This document shows, in pieces, positions 1-10,749 of a stretch of 64,000 nucleotides of DNA. The stretch lies in the NCBI RefSeq assembly GCF_029784135.1, contig NC_073746.1:290175089-290239088 (forward strand), given 5' to 3'. The position numbers were made by a program, and so were the translations under genes. Position 1 is the first letter of the stretch; each line of letters opens with the position of its first letter. Source of the stretch: Toxorhynchites rutilus septentrionalis (Eukaryota; Arthropoda; Insecta; Diptera; Culicidae). The notes under the pieces were generated by a model, which ran no database searches, was not told the DNA's origin, and was given only the letters and a program-made list of their open reading frames with translations.

Positions 1-48
1 CATTCACGTAAGTTATGAATCACAGAATTTACCAAAAATTATGTTATA

Positions 49-1627
49 CACTCTGTCCAACTTCTATAATGCCACCCTGATTATATTTCGTTGCAACACA
101 AACAGTTAGAATTTAAACAAGATACATTCATACATTGGAGAATGCCTATTCTAGGCATTCATATTTAACATCAATTCTGTTCAAAAGAACTGTTTGTTTA
201 TTTATTGTGCTTAAATATGATAACTTCAGCTGTCAAGTTTCTATAAGACCATTTTCAAATTCATATGTATTATAAATGAAAAATTAAAAACTATTGCCTG
301 ATTTACACGTCAATAATTGACAACCTTGCCATTTTGGGCTAATAACCTGAAAAATTCGTGTTGGCATACTATTTATCAAATTTTTCTGAACAGATTTCTC
401 GACATTTTTCCATTTTTTCTAAAATTGCGACCTTGAGCTCTTCAATCGTGTGTACCGCTTTTCTTCAGTGTAGATTCTGCGTACAAGGATCACCCTAAGA
501 TTTTCAACAGGATTCAAGTCTGGAGAGCGAACCAGTCAGTCTAAAAAATTAAGTTTTTGGTCCTTAATCCATTGCTTAGTGTATTTGCTGGTATGAATAG
601 TAGCATTATTTTGCTGGAATGTGAATTGTTTGTGACGATATCCAAGCAAAATCGGTAGGAGAGAGGATTTCAGAACATATGTTCAATCCTTGAATGATGT
701 GAAAGCTATCTTGAGCTTTCCGGTTGCACAGAATCCCACCCAAACCATGTACGAAGCTCCACCAAAATTCTTGGTTGAAAAATGCTGTTCCTCCATCCGT
801 AAATCACGCCAGTACCCGTTGAAACCATCAGGACCATCCAAAATTAACTTTTTATTGTCACTGAAGATAGCCTAGCAAAGTTAAAAGTAAAAAAAATAAT
901 TGAAGAACTTTTTGTTATGGTATATAGCAAAATGTATTCTTTTGAAAACGTTCTTTGTCGTGACATACCATGTCCCACTGTTGATTCATATGTGCTTCGG
1001 CAAAACTCAGACGTATTTCGATCTGAGATGGTGTAAGATTAGAAGCTTTAACCTATTTAGCTCTCTTTATGTAAGGACTTTTAACCAAAATTTGAAATTG
1101 TCTCCCTGTTTCAACATTTAGATTCAAAGATTCCCTTATTTGCAAAAGCGATTTTAAAGTATTCGAAACTGTTCTCACTATTTCCCGATTATCCCGGTAA
1201 GGGAGCTTCGATTTACGTGGAGATCTCTTCGTTTTACCGTATCCTTGAGGATTCGTCAAATAATTGAGAACTACTTGATGCGATCGTCCAATTCGACGAG
1301 TGATTTCTCTAATTCCAACATTTTCTTGATGAAATGCATCGATTTGTCCTTTTTCTGTAAGCACTTTTCCTTTCGGAATTTTCTAGATTTATTAATCAAA
1401 CTAACTAAAAACATCGGAAAACGTAACTGGTCTTATAGAAACTTGACACTTGAAAAATGCAAAAACACATGTTTACGCTCAACGCTTGCACATACACATA
1501 TGAAAATCATGCAGTATATGATAGTTACCAATACAAATATACTAGAATATCAATTGAAGCGTTGTTTGTTTACAATTACACGAAGCAGCAAGATCATCAC
1601 TTGGTCTTATAGAAGTTGGACAGAATG
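49..1627 (-). mobile_element. Tc3-like Tc1/mariner element, inactive
   Basis: A complete but dead DNA transposon. Its ends are inverted copies of CA(C/T)TCTGTCCAACTTCTATAA, flanked on both sides by TA (47-48 and 1628-1629), the usual Tc1/mariner target duplication. A second perfect 20-bp inverted match, TGTCAAGTTTCTATAAGACC, lies about 180 bp inside each end (231-250 and, inverted, 1429-1448). Each terminal repeat therefore carries two related sites, outer and inner, as in Tc3 and other IR/DR-type elements where both bind transposase. The body encodes a broken Tc3-like transposase on the minus strand. The length, about 1.58 kb, is normal for the group. Confidence 0.88.
420..1364 (-). pseudogene. 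Tc3-like transposase remnant
   Basis: The minus strand opens with a 103-codon frame (1364 to 1053) resembling the Tc3 N-terminus: a helix-turn-helix with IREITRRIGRSHQVVLNYL, then YGKTKRSPRK and RDNREIVRTVSN. Further on (about 880-690) it reads like the LDGPDGFNGYWRD segment of the DDE domain. The stretch 650-420 reads like FQQNNATIHTSKYTK and then VRSPDLNPVENLRVILVRR. Between these last two blocks the family has W, but here a TGA stop stands in its place. The usual QQDNA aspartate is N, so a catalytic residue is lost. Further stops and frame changes separate the blocks. The protein would have cut and pasted the surrounding element; it cannot be made. Confidence 0.85.
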
Positions 1628-1629
1628 TA

Positions 1630-3997
1630 TTTGTTCAAGATTTGTAACATTTTTAATCATGGTTTGAGTTCCGAACACTTTTGCTTTATATTCCGAACAC
1701 ATTTTGTCAGCAGAATTTCTTTGAGAGAAATTGGTTAATGATATTTGTAAAGCTTATTATTTCATTGTCTGTTTGGTTGTTATCTTGAACCAAACATCAA
1801 ACATCGTAAATCCATGCTCTATTCTTTCTAGGGCTTGTAACATACTCTTATGAAACTCCTGTAATAAGAAATTTTATCTTGAACCTTTGATCCTGCCACG
1901 GCTCGAGTTGTAGACGCTTTCGAATTGTTGAAGAAGTACGAGAATGGGTTCCTGAATTGGATTGTACATGGTCTTTTCTATACATTTTTTGAGGAGATAA
2001 AAACGAACGAGAAATGTTTCGAAAAGTTGAAAAAGTTGTTGAGCTCATTTCAAAACGGTTGTTTTTAATTATTGTTTTTGTAGAATTCTTCCAAATAATG
2101 TTGAATATTGAAGAAATAATATTATGTGGAGCGATATAGGCTCTCTTATTTTCACAAACCTTTAATTAGCTTTTTTCTGGTGCGGCAGCTCCCGCATTAT
2201 TTAATTGCGAGTTTGGTCGATCCAACTCGCTCCCTACCCACTCAAATATGGAACAGCCAAACGGAGCAGCTATTATCCAACCGAAAACTATCGACTGCTA
2301 GGGTAAAGCTTGACTTGTATGGAATGAGCTTGTATTTACAATCGGTGCAATCTCGATTTATCCCCAGTGAAAAGGGCGGATTTCAAATCAGAAGTAGCAG
2401 CAGACCATTCGACCTCATTCGGATCGGGTTTTCAATCTGTTGAACATCAGGAAGTGCTTTTCTCCAGTCTTTTCTCTCTCGTTGCTTTTCGTTATTGTTG
2501 TATTTTCCGACGGGATTTTTATTCGCAGCTTCACGATGTTTCATGTTTGCGGATGCTTCATCAGACGCCTCGATTTGGTTGTCGGAGAGAAAAAAAAAGA
2601 TCCGAACGAAGTTTTATGGATTCTTCCGCTGCCCGGGACGAGAATGAATAGCAAGTCTATGGCTGGATTTTCGAACGTACACTTTCAATTCTGTTTCGTG
2701 TATTTTAGGGGAACGGAATGTGAACCAGTTCCGGCGTAGATTTATTACTAATGGAATTTAGGCAATAAATTTGCAAGAAAAATTCCTAAACATTGCGCAC
2801 AACGGTCAATAAATCAGTATGAGTCGGATTAAGAGTAGTGGATATTTTCGAAATTTGGTAATTTTGACTAATTTGAGTATGGTTGCGGATCCGATGGACG
2901 TGGTCTACGTGCCGTCGCTCGCTCGGGCTCATAATCCAGTTCAAATTAGCAATTCTCATCAGTCATTCTGATGTGCCGTGATTATACCGACGCCGCATCC
3001 GTTAGGCCCATAGATGCTAACCGCGGGACAACTGGATGCGTTTTAATAATGTCCTCACATCATTTTGCACATGCCGGACTCATCAAGGCGTACTCCCTAC
3101 CATCGTTGGTCACTATAACTGACCAAGCCCTGAAGCACTGAATACTGGGACAAATTAGGTTCCGCCATGCAATAGCAGCATTATCATTTTAGTTATTCAA
3201 TCATTCTTATTGGTCACAAAATACAACTACTGCTATGGTGAACAAAACGCGACAATCCATCGCTTCGGGGGACCTGCACAGCGAAGACTCCCACGCGTCT
3301 CATGTGAATAAGTGCTTTTGATGTATGGTTCTGGGATAGTGCGGAGGTAGCCAACGGTGGGAGGCACGTTGTCATTGAGTATGTTTTTTTCTTCTCCTTG
3401 TCCCTCTATCCAGGTCGGAACAGAACGCGGTTTGCACACGGGGCATGTCCAACCAAACGGAAGCGAGAACATGGGAGCCTAGCATTTGGCCAGAATGAGT
3501 GCATACAAATACTCATTTACACAGCCAATTCATCATAATTTATGCACGGTGCCACGTTGGAATGAATGTGCCTTCCTGACGAGGAGCAGGGGCCTTTGAA
3601 GTAAGTAGGTGCAGTATTTCACATTTATGTAATGAATGCTGTTCACGATGTACTACTGCGAACTGAATATGCAAAGAAGTGGCGAGAGAGGTGTCACGCT
3701 GAAAACCTAACATAGTTGCATTAGCAGGGTTTGTTCCGCTCACACCGTCTGAGCAATCTGATCAAAGTCTTGTTGATTTTATTCAAGTGTGTGCACATAC
3801 TCGCATTGAAATATGTAACTCATACTTACACAAAAGATTCTACCTCAGCTGAATGAAAGTTGCTGATGAACTGTTGATCATTAAAATGTATGTTAAATAT
3901 GTCTCCTTCTTCTGTAAATACAATAAATTCTGTGGGCGGAACTTAATGGTTATACCTTATTGAAACAACCTTGTTGCAACGCTTTTGTTTATAAGGT
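1630..3997. other. No recognised gene or element
   Basis: The stretch contains several overlapping open frames of 60-105 codons on both strands, none of which resembles a known protein or shows a consistent coding pattern. The part from about 2180 to 3740 looks more GC-rich and lacks the repeat motifs seen elsewhere in the window. It may be older unique intronic or intergenic sequence. I see no tRNA, no terminal inverted repeats and no clear promoter. Confidence 0.4.
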
Positions 3998-4056
3998 TTA
4001 ACACGTTCACGCCGGCGCTATAATTCATACTTCTCGCTCACTATCGGGACCCTTAA

Positions 4057-5911
4057 CCCTCCTGTACTCACGCGCAGAATCGTAATTCAGATATTTAAAA
4101 CCTGAGCGCGTCTTTGTAATATTGACCCATTCCAGCGTGACGTGACAACGTTATGATTCACTAAAAACAGTTTTTTAGTGATAAGTGATATTAAAGTAAA
4201 ATAGAGAAAATTTCCTACAAGAATCTTCAGTTAGTTAGTCTTTTTGCAGTTTCCGACTTTTGAATATAAATATTGTATTTTCAGTTCCGTTTCAAAATAT
4301 ACAAATAAACTTTGTTCTTTGATTTGTCAACAAAAGATGAACGGTGATTCCTGTATATTCAGTTTTTCACAAAAACTCGCAAGAACATTGCAAAAATCGG
4401 CATTCATTTTGTGACGTGACAACGCGCTCTGTGCGAAAAAACAGTCTCCACGAAGCGTTGTCACGTCACACAATCAATAAGTTGTATTATATAAGAATTT
4501 CACCGTATTGTAGCAAGCTATATACTATTTTTTATGTTTTTTATTACTCTGAAAACTTCGCACTTTCCTCTGAGATCTTCCCTTCCCCTTCTAAAGATCC
4601 ATCCTATAGGGGAATGTGGTCCTAACACGACCGGGGATCCTGAACCTACCCCTGTTTGTATCTCAAGAACGGTACTTCCTATCGAATTTTCAATAGTGTC
4701 AAATGAAAGGTGACAATTTGATAACATGGTGACTTTTTTCTGGCTCTCTTCTTTCTAGCGTTTTAGCGCCATTTTGCGTTTTCATTTCTTCAAAAACAGA
4801 GAAGAAATATTTTTGACCTGTATGCAAAATGAGTTCAATGTTCTTTAAGATTGTGAAACATTGCGGAACAAGGCAATTGTAATTGCTTATGGTATGTTCA
4901 TCAAAATAAACTATATAAATTGAATCTATCTGTTACCTGTAATACACGGTATGCCGTTGTTTGGGAATATTCGGGATGGTCCTAAACCGACCTTCAATTT
5001 TTACATCTTGATTGTTTAACACGTTCACTCCGGCGCTTACTATCAATGGCTAGCACAATCCTGGTTCATCGAGTGGCATTCCCTACAGGGAGAACGCATT
5101 TGATTTTTCTATCAGAAATTTTTGATAAACTCTTTGTATGTATCTGTGTACATGTGCGCGTACCTGTGCAAGGGCGTTTATGTTTGCGTGTTGAAGATGA
5201 CTTTGACTTTGACCTGGACGTTGACTTTGACTTGGACGTTGACTTTGATCGTTAGCCGTTGACGTTTGCCTGTGCATTTGAATGTGTACTTTCTTTGTCT
5301 AGCTTCACACGCGTCGTACCATTCACGATCATATTGTGGAATTTCATTCCATTTTCGGTCTTCCAGATCCGTTTCTAACGAACCGGAAGTCACCATCTTC
5401 GATTTTAAAATGACATCGGAATACGATATTCTACTTCCGCTGGTGAGACACTTGCAAGCAATACCCAAATCGTATGGGGTTTCCATATTAATTATCATTC
5501 AATGTTATTACCAGCAAACTGGAAGTCGAAACAAGAATCAATTCTATATTGTGGAATCTATGTTCATCTATTGTTGACAAAACATTGAAGAAAGTTCATT
5601 TGCATGTTTTGAAACGGTTTCCGTTCCGTTTCAAACATTAATGTTCAAAAGTCCGACACAAAGTCAGGTGTTTTCTCACACTGAAAACCTAAAAACCAAT
5701 TTTTTTTAAAACTAAATTTGAAATTTGGTTCATTGGTGCATAACCTCGTGGATATTGCATATTTTTAGGCGTTGTTTGTATTGATTTGAAGAAAAAGAAT
5801 GGAAAAACTTCAGAAAGGCTTTTTTAAACTTCATTCAGTTTTAATAGTCATTTAAGTCAGTCACCGCATTGAAACTTGGTCTGTCCGACCGCATGCGCGA
5901 GTATAGGAGGG
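4057..5911. mobile_element. TTAA-flanked foldback element (piggyBac-type MITE)
   Basis: TTAA occurs at 4053-4056 and 5912-5915. Just inside are inverted copies of CCCTCCT(G/A)TACTC(A/G)CGCGC, about 20 bp. Deeper inside, 4134-4345 is matched in inverted orientation by about 5590-5640 (shared words CCGTTTCAAAA and TTGTCAACA), so the arms are longer than the terminal motif. A TTAA target and ends starting CCC point to piggyBac-type mobilisation. No transposase is present. The element hosts the dispersed repeat at 4600-5010 and a second TTAA-CACGTTCACTCCGGCGC end at 5016-5035. That end also occurs at 3998-4016, just outside. Family assignment is inferred from ends only. Confidence 0.55.
4600..5010 (+). 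repeat. Dispersed repeat, inverted copy at about 20.9-21.2 kb
   Basis: Text around CTCAAGAACGGTACTTCC and CAATAGTGTCAAATGAAAGG is found as its reverse complement near 21080-21150 (CCTTTCATTTGACACTACT and so on), and GGTCCTAA(A)CCGACC-like text occurs in both. Bases about 4730-4810 (TTCTGGCTCTCTTC and TTTTAGCGCCATTTTGCG) recur inverted at about 15640-15700. The open frames crossing it are therefore repeat sequence and not a gene. Confidence 0.6.
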
Positions 5912-7027
5912 TTAATGCTTTTCACTCTAACGGACGGGAATTCTTCCAGACAGTGTTTGCCGATTGAACGTTTTTCTGGATAATTCACTTTAGTTTGTTC
6001 AAATATGATCTTCCAGAAGTCATTTCTCCTAGTGGCATTCGTTTGTGCCATGACACAATGACACAATAACGATGAGACATTCTAGTGCGAGCCAGCGGTG
6101 GTTCCCTATGTAAAATATCAGTTCAATCGAACCTTATTTACTGGAGTCGCTAAGACAAAGAGTTTGTGTTTTTTGAGAAGATTCATGGTTGATCGCAGTT
6201 GGTAACAGCTCGCGATCTCCTCAGTACCTCTCAGTACAATGAACTGTTTAGGAAAAATAACATTTTAAATACATCGTTAACAAATCTTACTTAAAAATTT
6301 AATTTAATGTTTAAAATTTTTATATCTCAAAACAGGAGGAATTTGTATATGTTTTTATTTAAAAAACACTTTCAATTCATGTTTGGTATGAAGTAATGCG
6401 GTGTCGAACACTACAAAACGAAGGTATGATTTTTTTAAATTCATTAAATTCTTATTCTTTGCGAAATCGTAACCATTTAGAAAAAAGTAGTAATGGAATC
6501 CACATGCGGCTCTATACGATAACTACATAAAACGTTTTATTTTGGGACAAATCGTTTTCGAGATATAATCAATTTTATTCTCATTCTCATAGTCGTAGTG
6601 TCCAACAGCAGTATGCGCTTTCTGTTATTTCACAAACACGATTTTCATTTCATAGAATCTCGAAAACGGTTAGTCCTAGGATAAAACATTATAAATATTT
6701 GTTCATGCCAAATTTCATGTAGTTATTACTTCTCTTAAATATCACAACAGTTAATTTTGAAAAATTATATCTTCATTTTGAGAAATCCGACATAGAAATA
6801 TAAATTTGATTTAGCGTCCGAAATTTGATTCTTATTCGCTTCATTTGAAAAGCATTTTATTCGATGATTTTCTTATGTTTTCAATCAAATAGGTACCAAA
6901 GTAGAAAGCTTAGAAGCATATTGAACAAATTTATTGAAAATTTTAACCAAATAATACCTGTGCATAAAGTTTAGAACTGTTTTCTGCATCATATGCCTTA
7001 AGCGTCCGAAATATGATTCGGAACGGT

Positions 7028-7042
7028 ATATAAAAATGGATT

Positions 7043-7073
<31 letters not shown>

Positions 7074-9826
7074 GATTCTTATGGACTCGGAAACTACTGA
7101 ACTGAGCGACATGAAAATTGGTATGTAGGGTTTTTTGGGGGGTTTTCATGATAGTTCGAGACCCCTCCCCCTCTCTAAGGGAGGGGCTGCCATACAAATG
7201 AAACACAAAGGGCTTGGGCGGGTAAGGGAGTAAAAAGTGCCCCCAAACCAAATCACTAGCTGTATGGCAAATGTTGTAAAGAATATTAAATAAGAAATTT
7301 TGGCGGTTTATTAGAACCCCTATGTGGTTTGACGTAGGATCTATAGTGAAAAACGTACTTTTTCGTTTATTTCACGCCATCCTCAAAAGATCCGAGATAA
7401 AAATTTGAAAAAAATACTGAATGTGCATCTTACTACGGTGTATCAAGAAAAAATACAAAAAAAAATTAATAAAAAAATTTAGTACTAAAAAAAATATTGA
7501 AGTTTTGAAAAACAAATTTTTTGGGATTTAGAGATTCAATACTACTCTAATTCATATTTAAATGTGCTCCAACGTTTTCTTGATTGATAAATATCTTCAA
7601 ACTATTTTTTCATCTAATAATAAAAAAAATAAATACACAGTACAAAAAATGTTATAGATTGTGTGGCATTTCGAAATTTTGAAAAAAAATATAACTTTGA
7701 GACCCACATCTGCTCAAATTTCCATTTGAATGCGTTCGTACTCGTCTTTGTTTTACATGTGGCGTAATTTTTCGTGAATTTTCAATAGCATTGCGGCGCA
7801 CAAAAATAATTTTTTTCATCGTCTGCATTTTTTTTTATTTTTTTTAAATCGATTATTTTATTGTATTCGTGTTTTCAATTGTGAGATTAAAATATTAAAA
7901 AAGCAAATCGGATTTTTTTAAGTGTTCTTCTCATTAATCCGAATGATCTTTCCACAAGGACTTTATTTTTTTCTCACAGAGCTCTATCATACTGATGAGT
8001 TTGGTAAACCTTCTAAATCCAATGTAAAGATAATCTCATATATTTTAAGATACGAGAAAAAAAGTTGTACAGCGCAATGCTCTAAATATACCGACAAAAT
8101 TTAGACATATGAAAAACAAAATTTAAAAAATATTAGAGCAGTAATGGGTCTCTAAATTCAAAATAAATAAAAAATGCAAAAAAAAATTTTTTTCGCGCAA
8201 CCCTCTTTAAATTCAAGAAAAAATTACGCTACATGGGGAAAAAACAACACATACGAACGCATTTGAATAAAAAATTAGAGTAAAATTGGGCCTCAGAGTA
8301 ATATTTTTTTTCAAAATTTCGAAAATATATATACTTTTTTTGTACCGCGAAAACACTGTAAACATTAGGAAAAAAATCACATATACCTAAAATAGACGTA
8401 GGAAGAAATTTGAATACAAACTAGAGTAGTACTGAATGTCAAAATTTAAAAAAAAAATAATTTAAAATAAAGATAAAAATTAATTTAAAAATTTATTTAG
8501 TGTTAGATTTTCTGATGAAAAAATTGTTTGAAAATATTGATCGATACACCTAAGTAAGATGTACTTTCAGTTTTTTTTTTTCATATTGTTGTCTCAAAGC
8601 TATTGAGAATGACGTGAAAAAAACGAAAATGTGCATTTTTCACCATAGATCATATGGTGTACTATATAAGGACTCAAACATATGGTACTATACGAAGTTT
8701 TATTTAGTACCCTATACAATATTTTCCATACAGCTGGTGATTTGGTTTGGGGGACTTTTTACTCCCTTACCTAGCCAGACTCTTTGGAAATATATAAAAA
8801 AATGTTTTTTGGTACCGCGCAACACTGAACAAAATCTAACAAAAATCACACATATGTAGAAAAGCCGTAGAACACATTTAAATATGAATTAGAGTAGTAC
8901 TGAATCTCTAAATCCCAAACAAAAACTTTTCAAAATTTCAATATTTTTTTTAGTACTAAAATTTTTGAGGAAATTTTTTTTTTATATTTTTTCTTGACAC
9001 ACCGTAGTAAGATGCACATTCAGTATTTTTTTTTCAAATTTTTATCTCGGATCTTTTGAGGATGGCGTGAAATAAACGAAAAAGTACGTTTTCCACTATA
9101 GATCCTACGTCAAACCACATAGGGGTTCAAATAAACCGCCAAAATTTCTTATTTAATATCCTGTACAATATTTGCCATACAGCTGGTGATTTGGTTTGGG
9201 GGCACTTTTTACTCCCTTACCCGGCCAGGCCCTTTGTGCATTAATCGAGAAATAGTCAAGCAAATGGAACGAAATTTAGCATGCGGAGGTTTTAGGGTGC
9301 AATAAATGTTTCTATGGTGGTTAGATACTCCTCCTCCCTCTCTCAGGGCGGGCTGTCATACAAATGAAAAACAAATTTCTGCATAACTCGAAAACTAATC
9401 AAGCAAATGGAGCCAAATTTGGCATGTGAAGATTTTAGGGGGCACGAAATGTTTCTATGGTGAATAGACACTCCTTCCGCCTCTCTAAGGGTAGAAGAGG
9501 GGAGGGGTATGTCTTTGTTCTATCATATTTGCTGTATCAAACATGTATTCCATGTAGCGGAGAAACATGTTATTTGCAAGTGGTTGAAAAATCTTGAACG
9601 ATAATTATGTTTAAAAATAAACTGATATTATAATGATGAGTTTTGGTAGAAGTACTAGGAATTTTATAGTAAAAGGTAAATTCAACGGGGTCGATTAGAA
9701 GCTCAATCAATGAACAGTTATGCGATTTGACCCATGAACTTGCACTTGGTAAAAAACGTGAATGTTTGAAGGTATTGATAAGAAAAAACAAATTTTGGGC
9801 GGGACGAAGTTTGCCGGGTCAGCTAG
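7028..9826 (+). mobile_element. Helitron, split by a foldback insertion
   Basis: The 3' end on the plus strand reads GTTTGCCGGGTCAGCTAG and is followed by T (CTAG at 9823-9826, T at 9827), the Helitron CTRR-T rule. The 5' side carries TATATAAAAATGGATTTCTG followed by a (TCTG)n tract at 7043-7074. This matches the 5' end of the complete copy at 53121-54021, although the terminal TC is not clear. The interior is interrupted by a 2-kb foldback element at 7210-9232; without it the Helitron is about 0.78 kb. It has no Rep/helicase gene and is non-autonomous. It contains two units (about 9240-9490) of the ~130-bp module expanded in the neighbouring Helitron. Confidence 0.75.
7210..9232. mobile_element. 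Tiered long-inverted-repeat (foldback) element, copy 1
   Basis: The two ends are inverted copies beginning GGGC(C/T)TGG(C/G)CGGGTAAGG, followed by GAGTAAAAAGTGCCCCC. The match continues for several hundred bases: 7210-7560 pairs with 9232-8880, and 7640-7800 with about 8350-8180. The right arm holds an extra tier, with a second terminus-like copy at about 8730-8780 (ACTCCCTTACCTAGCCAG). Only about 7830-8110 looks unpaired. No transposase frame exists; the small open frames are AT-rich noise. It sits cleanly inside a Helitron between CACAAA and TTTGTGCATT. Comparison with the uninterrupted Helitron (CACAAATTTCTGCAT near 53870) defines its ends. Its superfamily is not recognised. Confidence 0.75.
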
Positions 9827-9839
9827 TGTAGTATAAAAC

Positions 9840-10745
9840 ATTGGCGCATATAATAGAAGAATATATTGACAATCCGATTGATTCCAGAAGAGTTCCTTCG
9901 GTTTTCTTCTCAGGTTTCTCAAAAATAACCCTCCATTGCCGCGATTTATCACATTAAAACCCATTCCCAGTTTCGAACAAAGATGAATTTCGCTAGCGCA
10001 AACATCAAATGAACTAACAGCACTTGTCACTATGTAATTGTAGAACATATGGGAATTTATTTTCCGAATTTTCCCTTTTTCCTTCAGAGTTTTCCGAAAA
10101 TTTTCAATTGTCATGTTTGGTTGGAATATTTTTGGTTGAAAATTTGTGTAATATTTTTATGGGACCCTCTCTCCATTCCAGAAGAGGGAGGGTTGTCATA
10201 CCAACATAGAAAAATTTTTCATACCCTAAAATCCTCACATCCCAATTGTGCTTGATTAGTTTTCGAGTTATGCAGAAGTTTGTGTTTCGTTTGTATGGCA
10301 TCCCCCCCCCCTTAGAGAGGGGGGAGGAGTGTGTTCACCATATAAACGTTTCGTGCCCCGTAAAACCTTCACATGCCAAATTTGACTCCATTTGCTTGAA
10401 TAGTTTTCGAGTTGTGCAGAAATTTGTGTTTTATTTGTATGACAGCCCACCCTTAGAAAGCGGGAGGAGTGTCTAAACACCATAGAAACATTTAATGTAT
10501 CCAAAAACCTCCACATGCCAAATTTGGTTTAGTTTGCTTGTGTTTCATTTGTATTTGTATTTTTGTATGGCAGATCCCCTTAGAGAGAGGGGTGTTGAGT
10601 CTAACCACCATAGAACATTTATTGCACCCTGAAACCTCAATATGCCTAATTTAGATTCATTTGCTTGATTAATTTTCGGTGTAATGCAGAAATTTGTGTT
10701 TCATTTGTATACCAGCACCCCCCCCTTTTTATATATAAATATAGA
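9840..10745 (-). mobile_element. Helitron, 5' part
   Basis: Read on the minus strand it starts A-TCTATATTTATATATAAAAAGG (TC at 10745-10744, flanking T at 10746 on the plus strand), as Helitron 5' ends do. The segment 9945-10180 matches the complete copy at about 53545-53780 in the same orientation (for example TCGCTAGCGCAAACATCAAA). The 3' CTAG end is missing, and the copy stops next to the 3' end of the plus-strand Helitron at 9826. The 9840-9945 segment does not match the 53-kb copy, so this is a different subfamily or a rearranged copy. No protein is encoded. Confidence 0.65.
10265..10735. repeat. Four-unit ~130-bp tandem module inside a Helitron
   Basis: The module includes GCAGAAATTTGTGTTTCATT, a C-rich/G-rich CCCCCTTAGAGAGGGG hairpin, a CACCATAGAAACATTTA block and a CACATGCCAAATTTGG block. 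It recurs with starts near 10272, 10417, 10539 and 10687. The complete Helitron at 53.1-54.0 kb has about one copy and the one at 9.2-9.5 kb has two, so the number of copies varies within the family. Confidence 0.65.
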
Positions 10746-10749
10746 TGAA

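Noticed and set aside
690..875. 61-codon plus-strand frame
   Set aside because: It is the antisense of the Tc3-like DDE domain (LDGPDGF-YWRD on the other strand).
2126..2739. Overlapping 94-105 codon frames
   Set aside because: Three overlapping frames in the same stretch, none resembling a protein family; not supported as coding.
5046..5255. Frame ending in an Asp-rich repeat (DFDLDVDFDLDVDF)
   Set aside because: It comes from a TTGAC(C/T)T(G/T)GACGT-type tandem run inside a dispersed repeat that recurs near 14.9 kb without conserving the frame.
7041..10745. CRISPR-like array from regularly spaced repeats
   Set aside because: The repeats are eukaryotic Helitron modules of ~130 bp and (TCTG)n; there are no short identical direct repeats with unique spacers.
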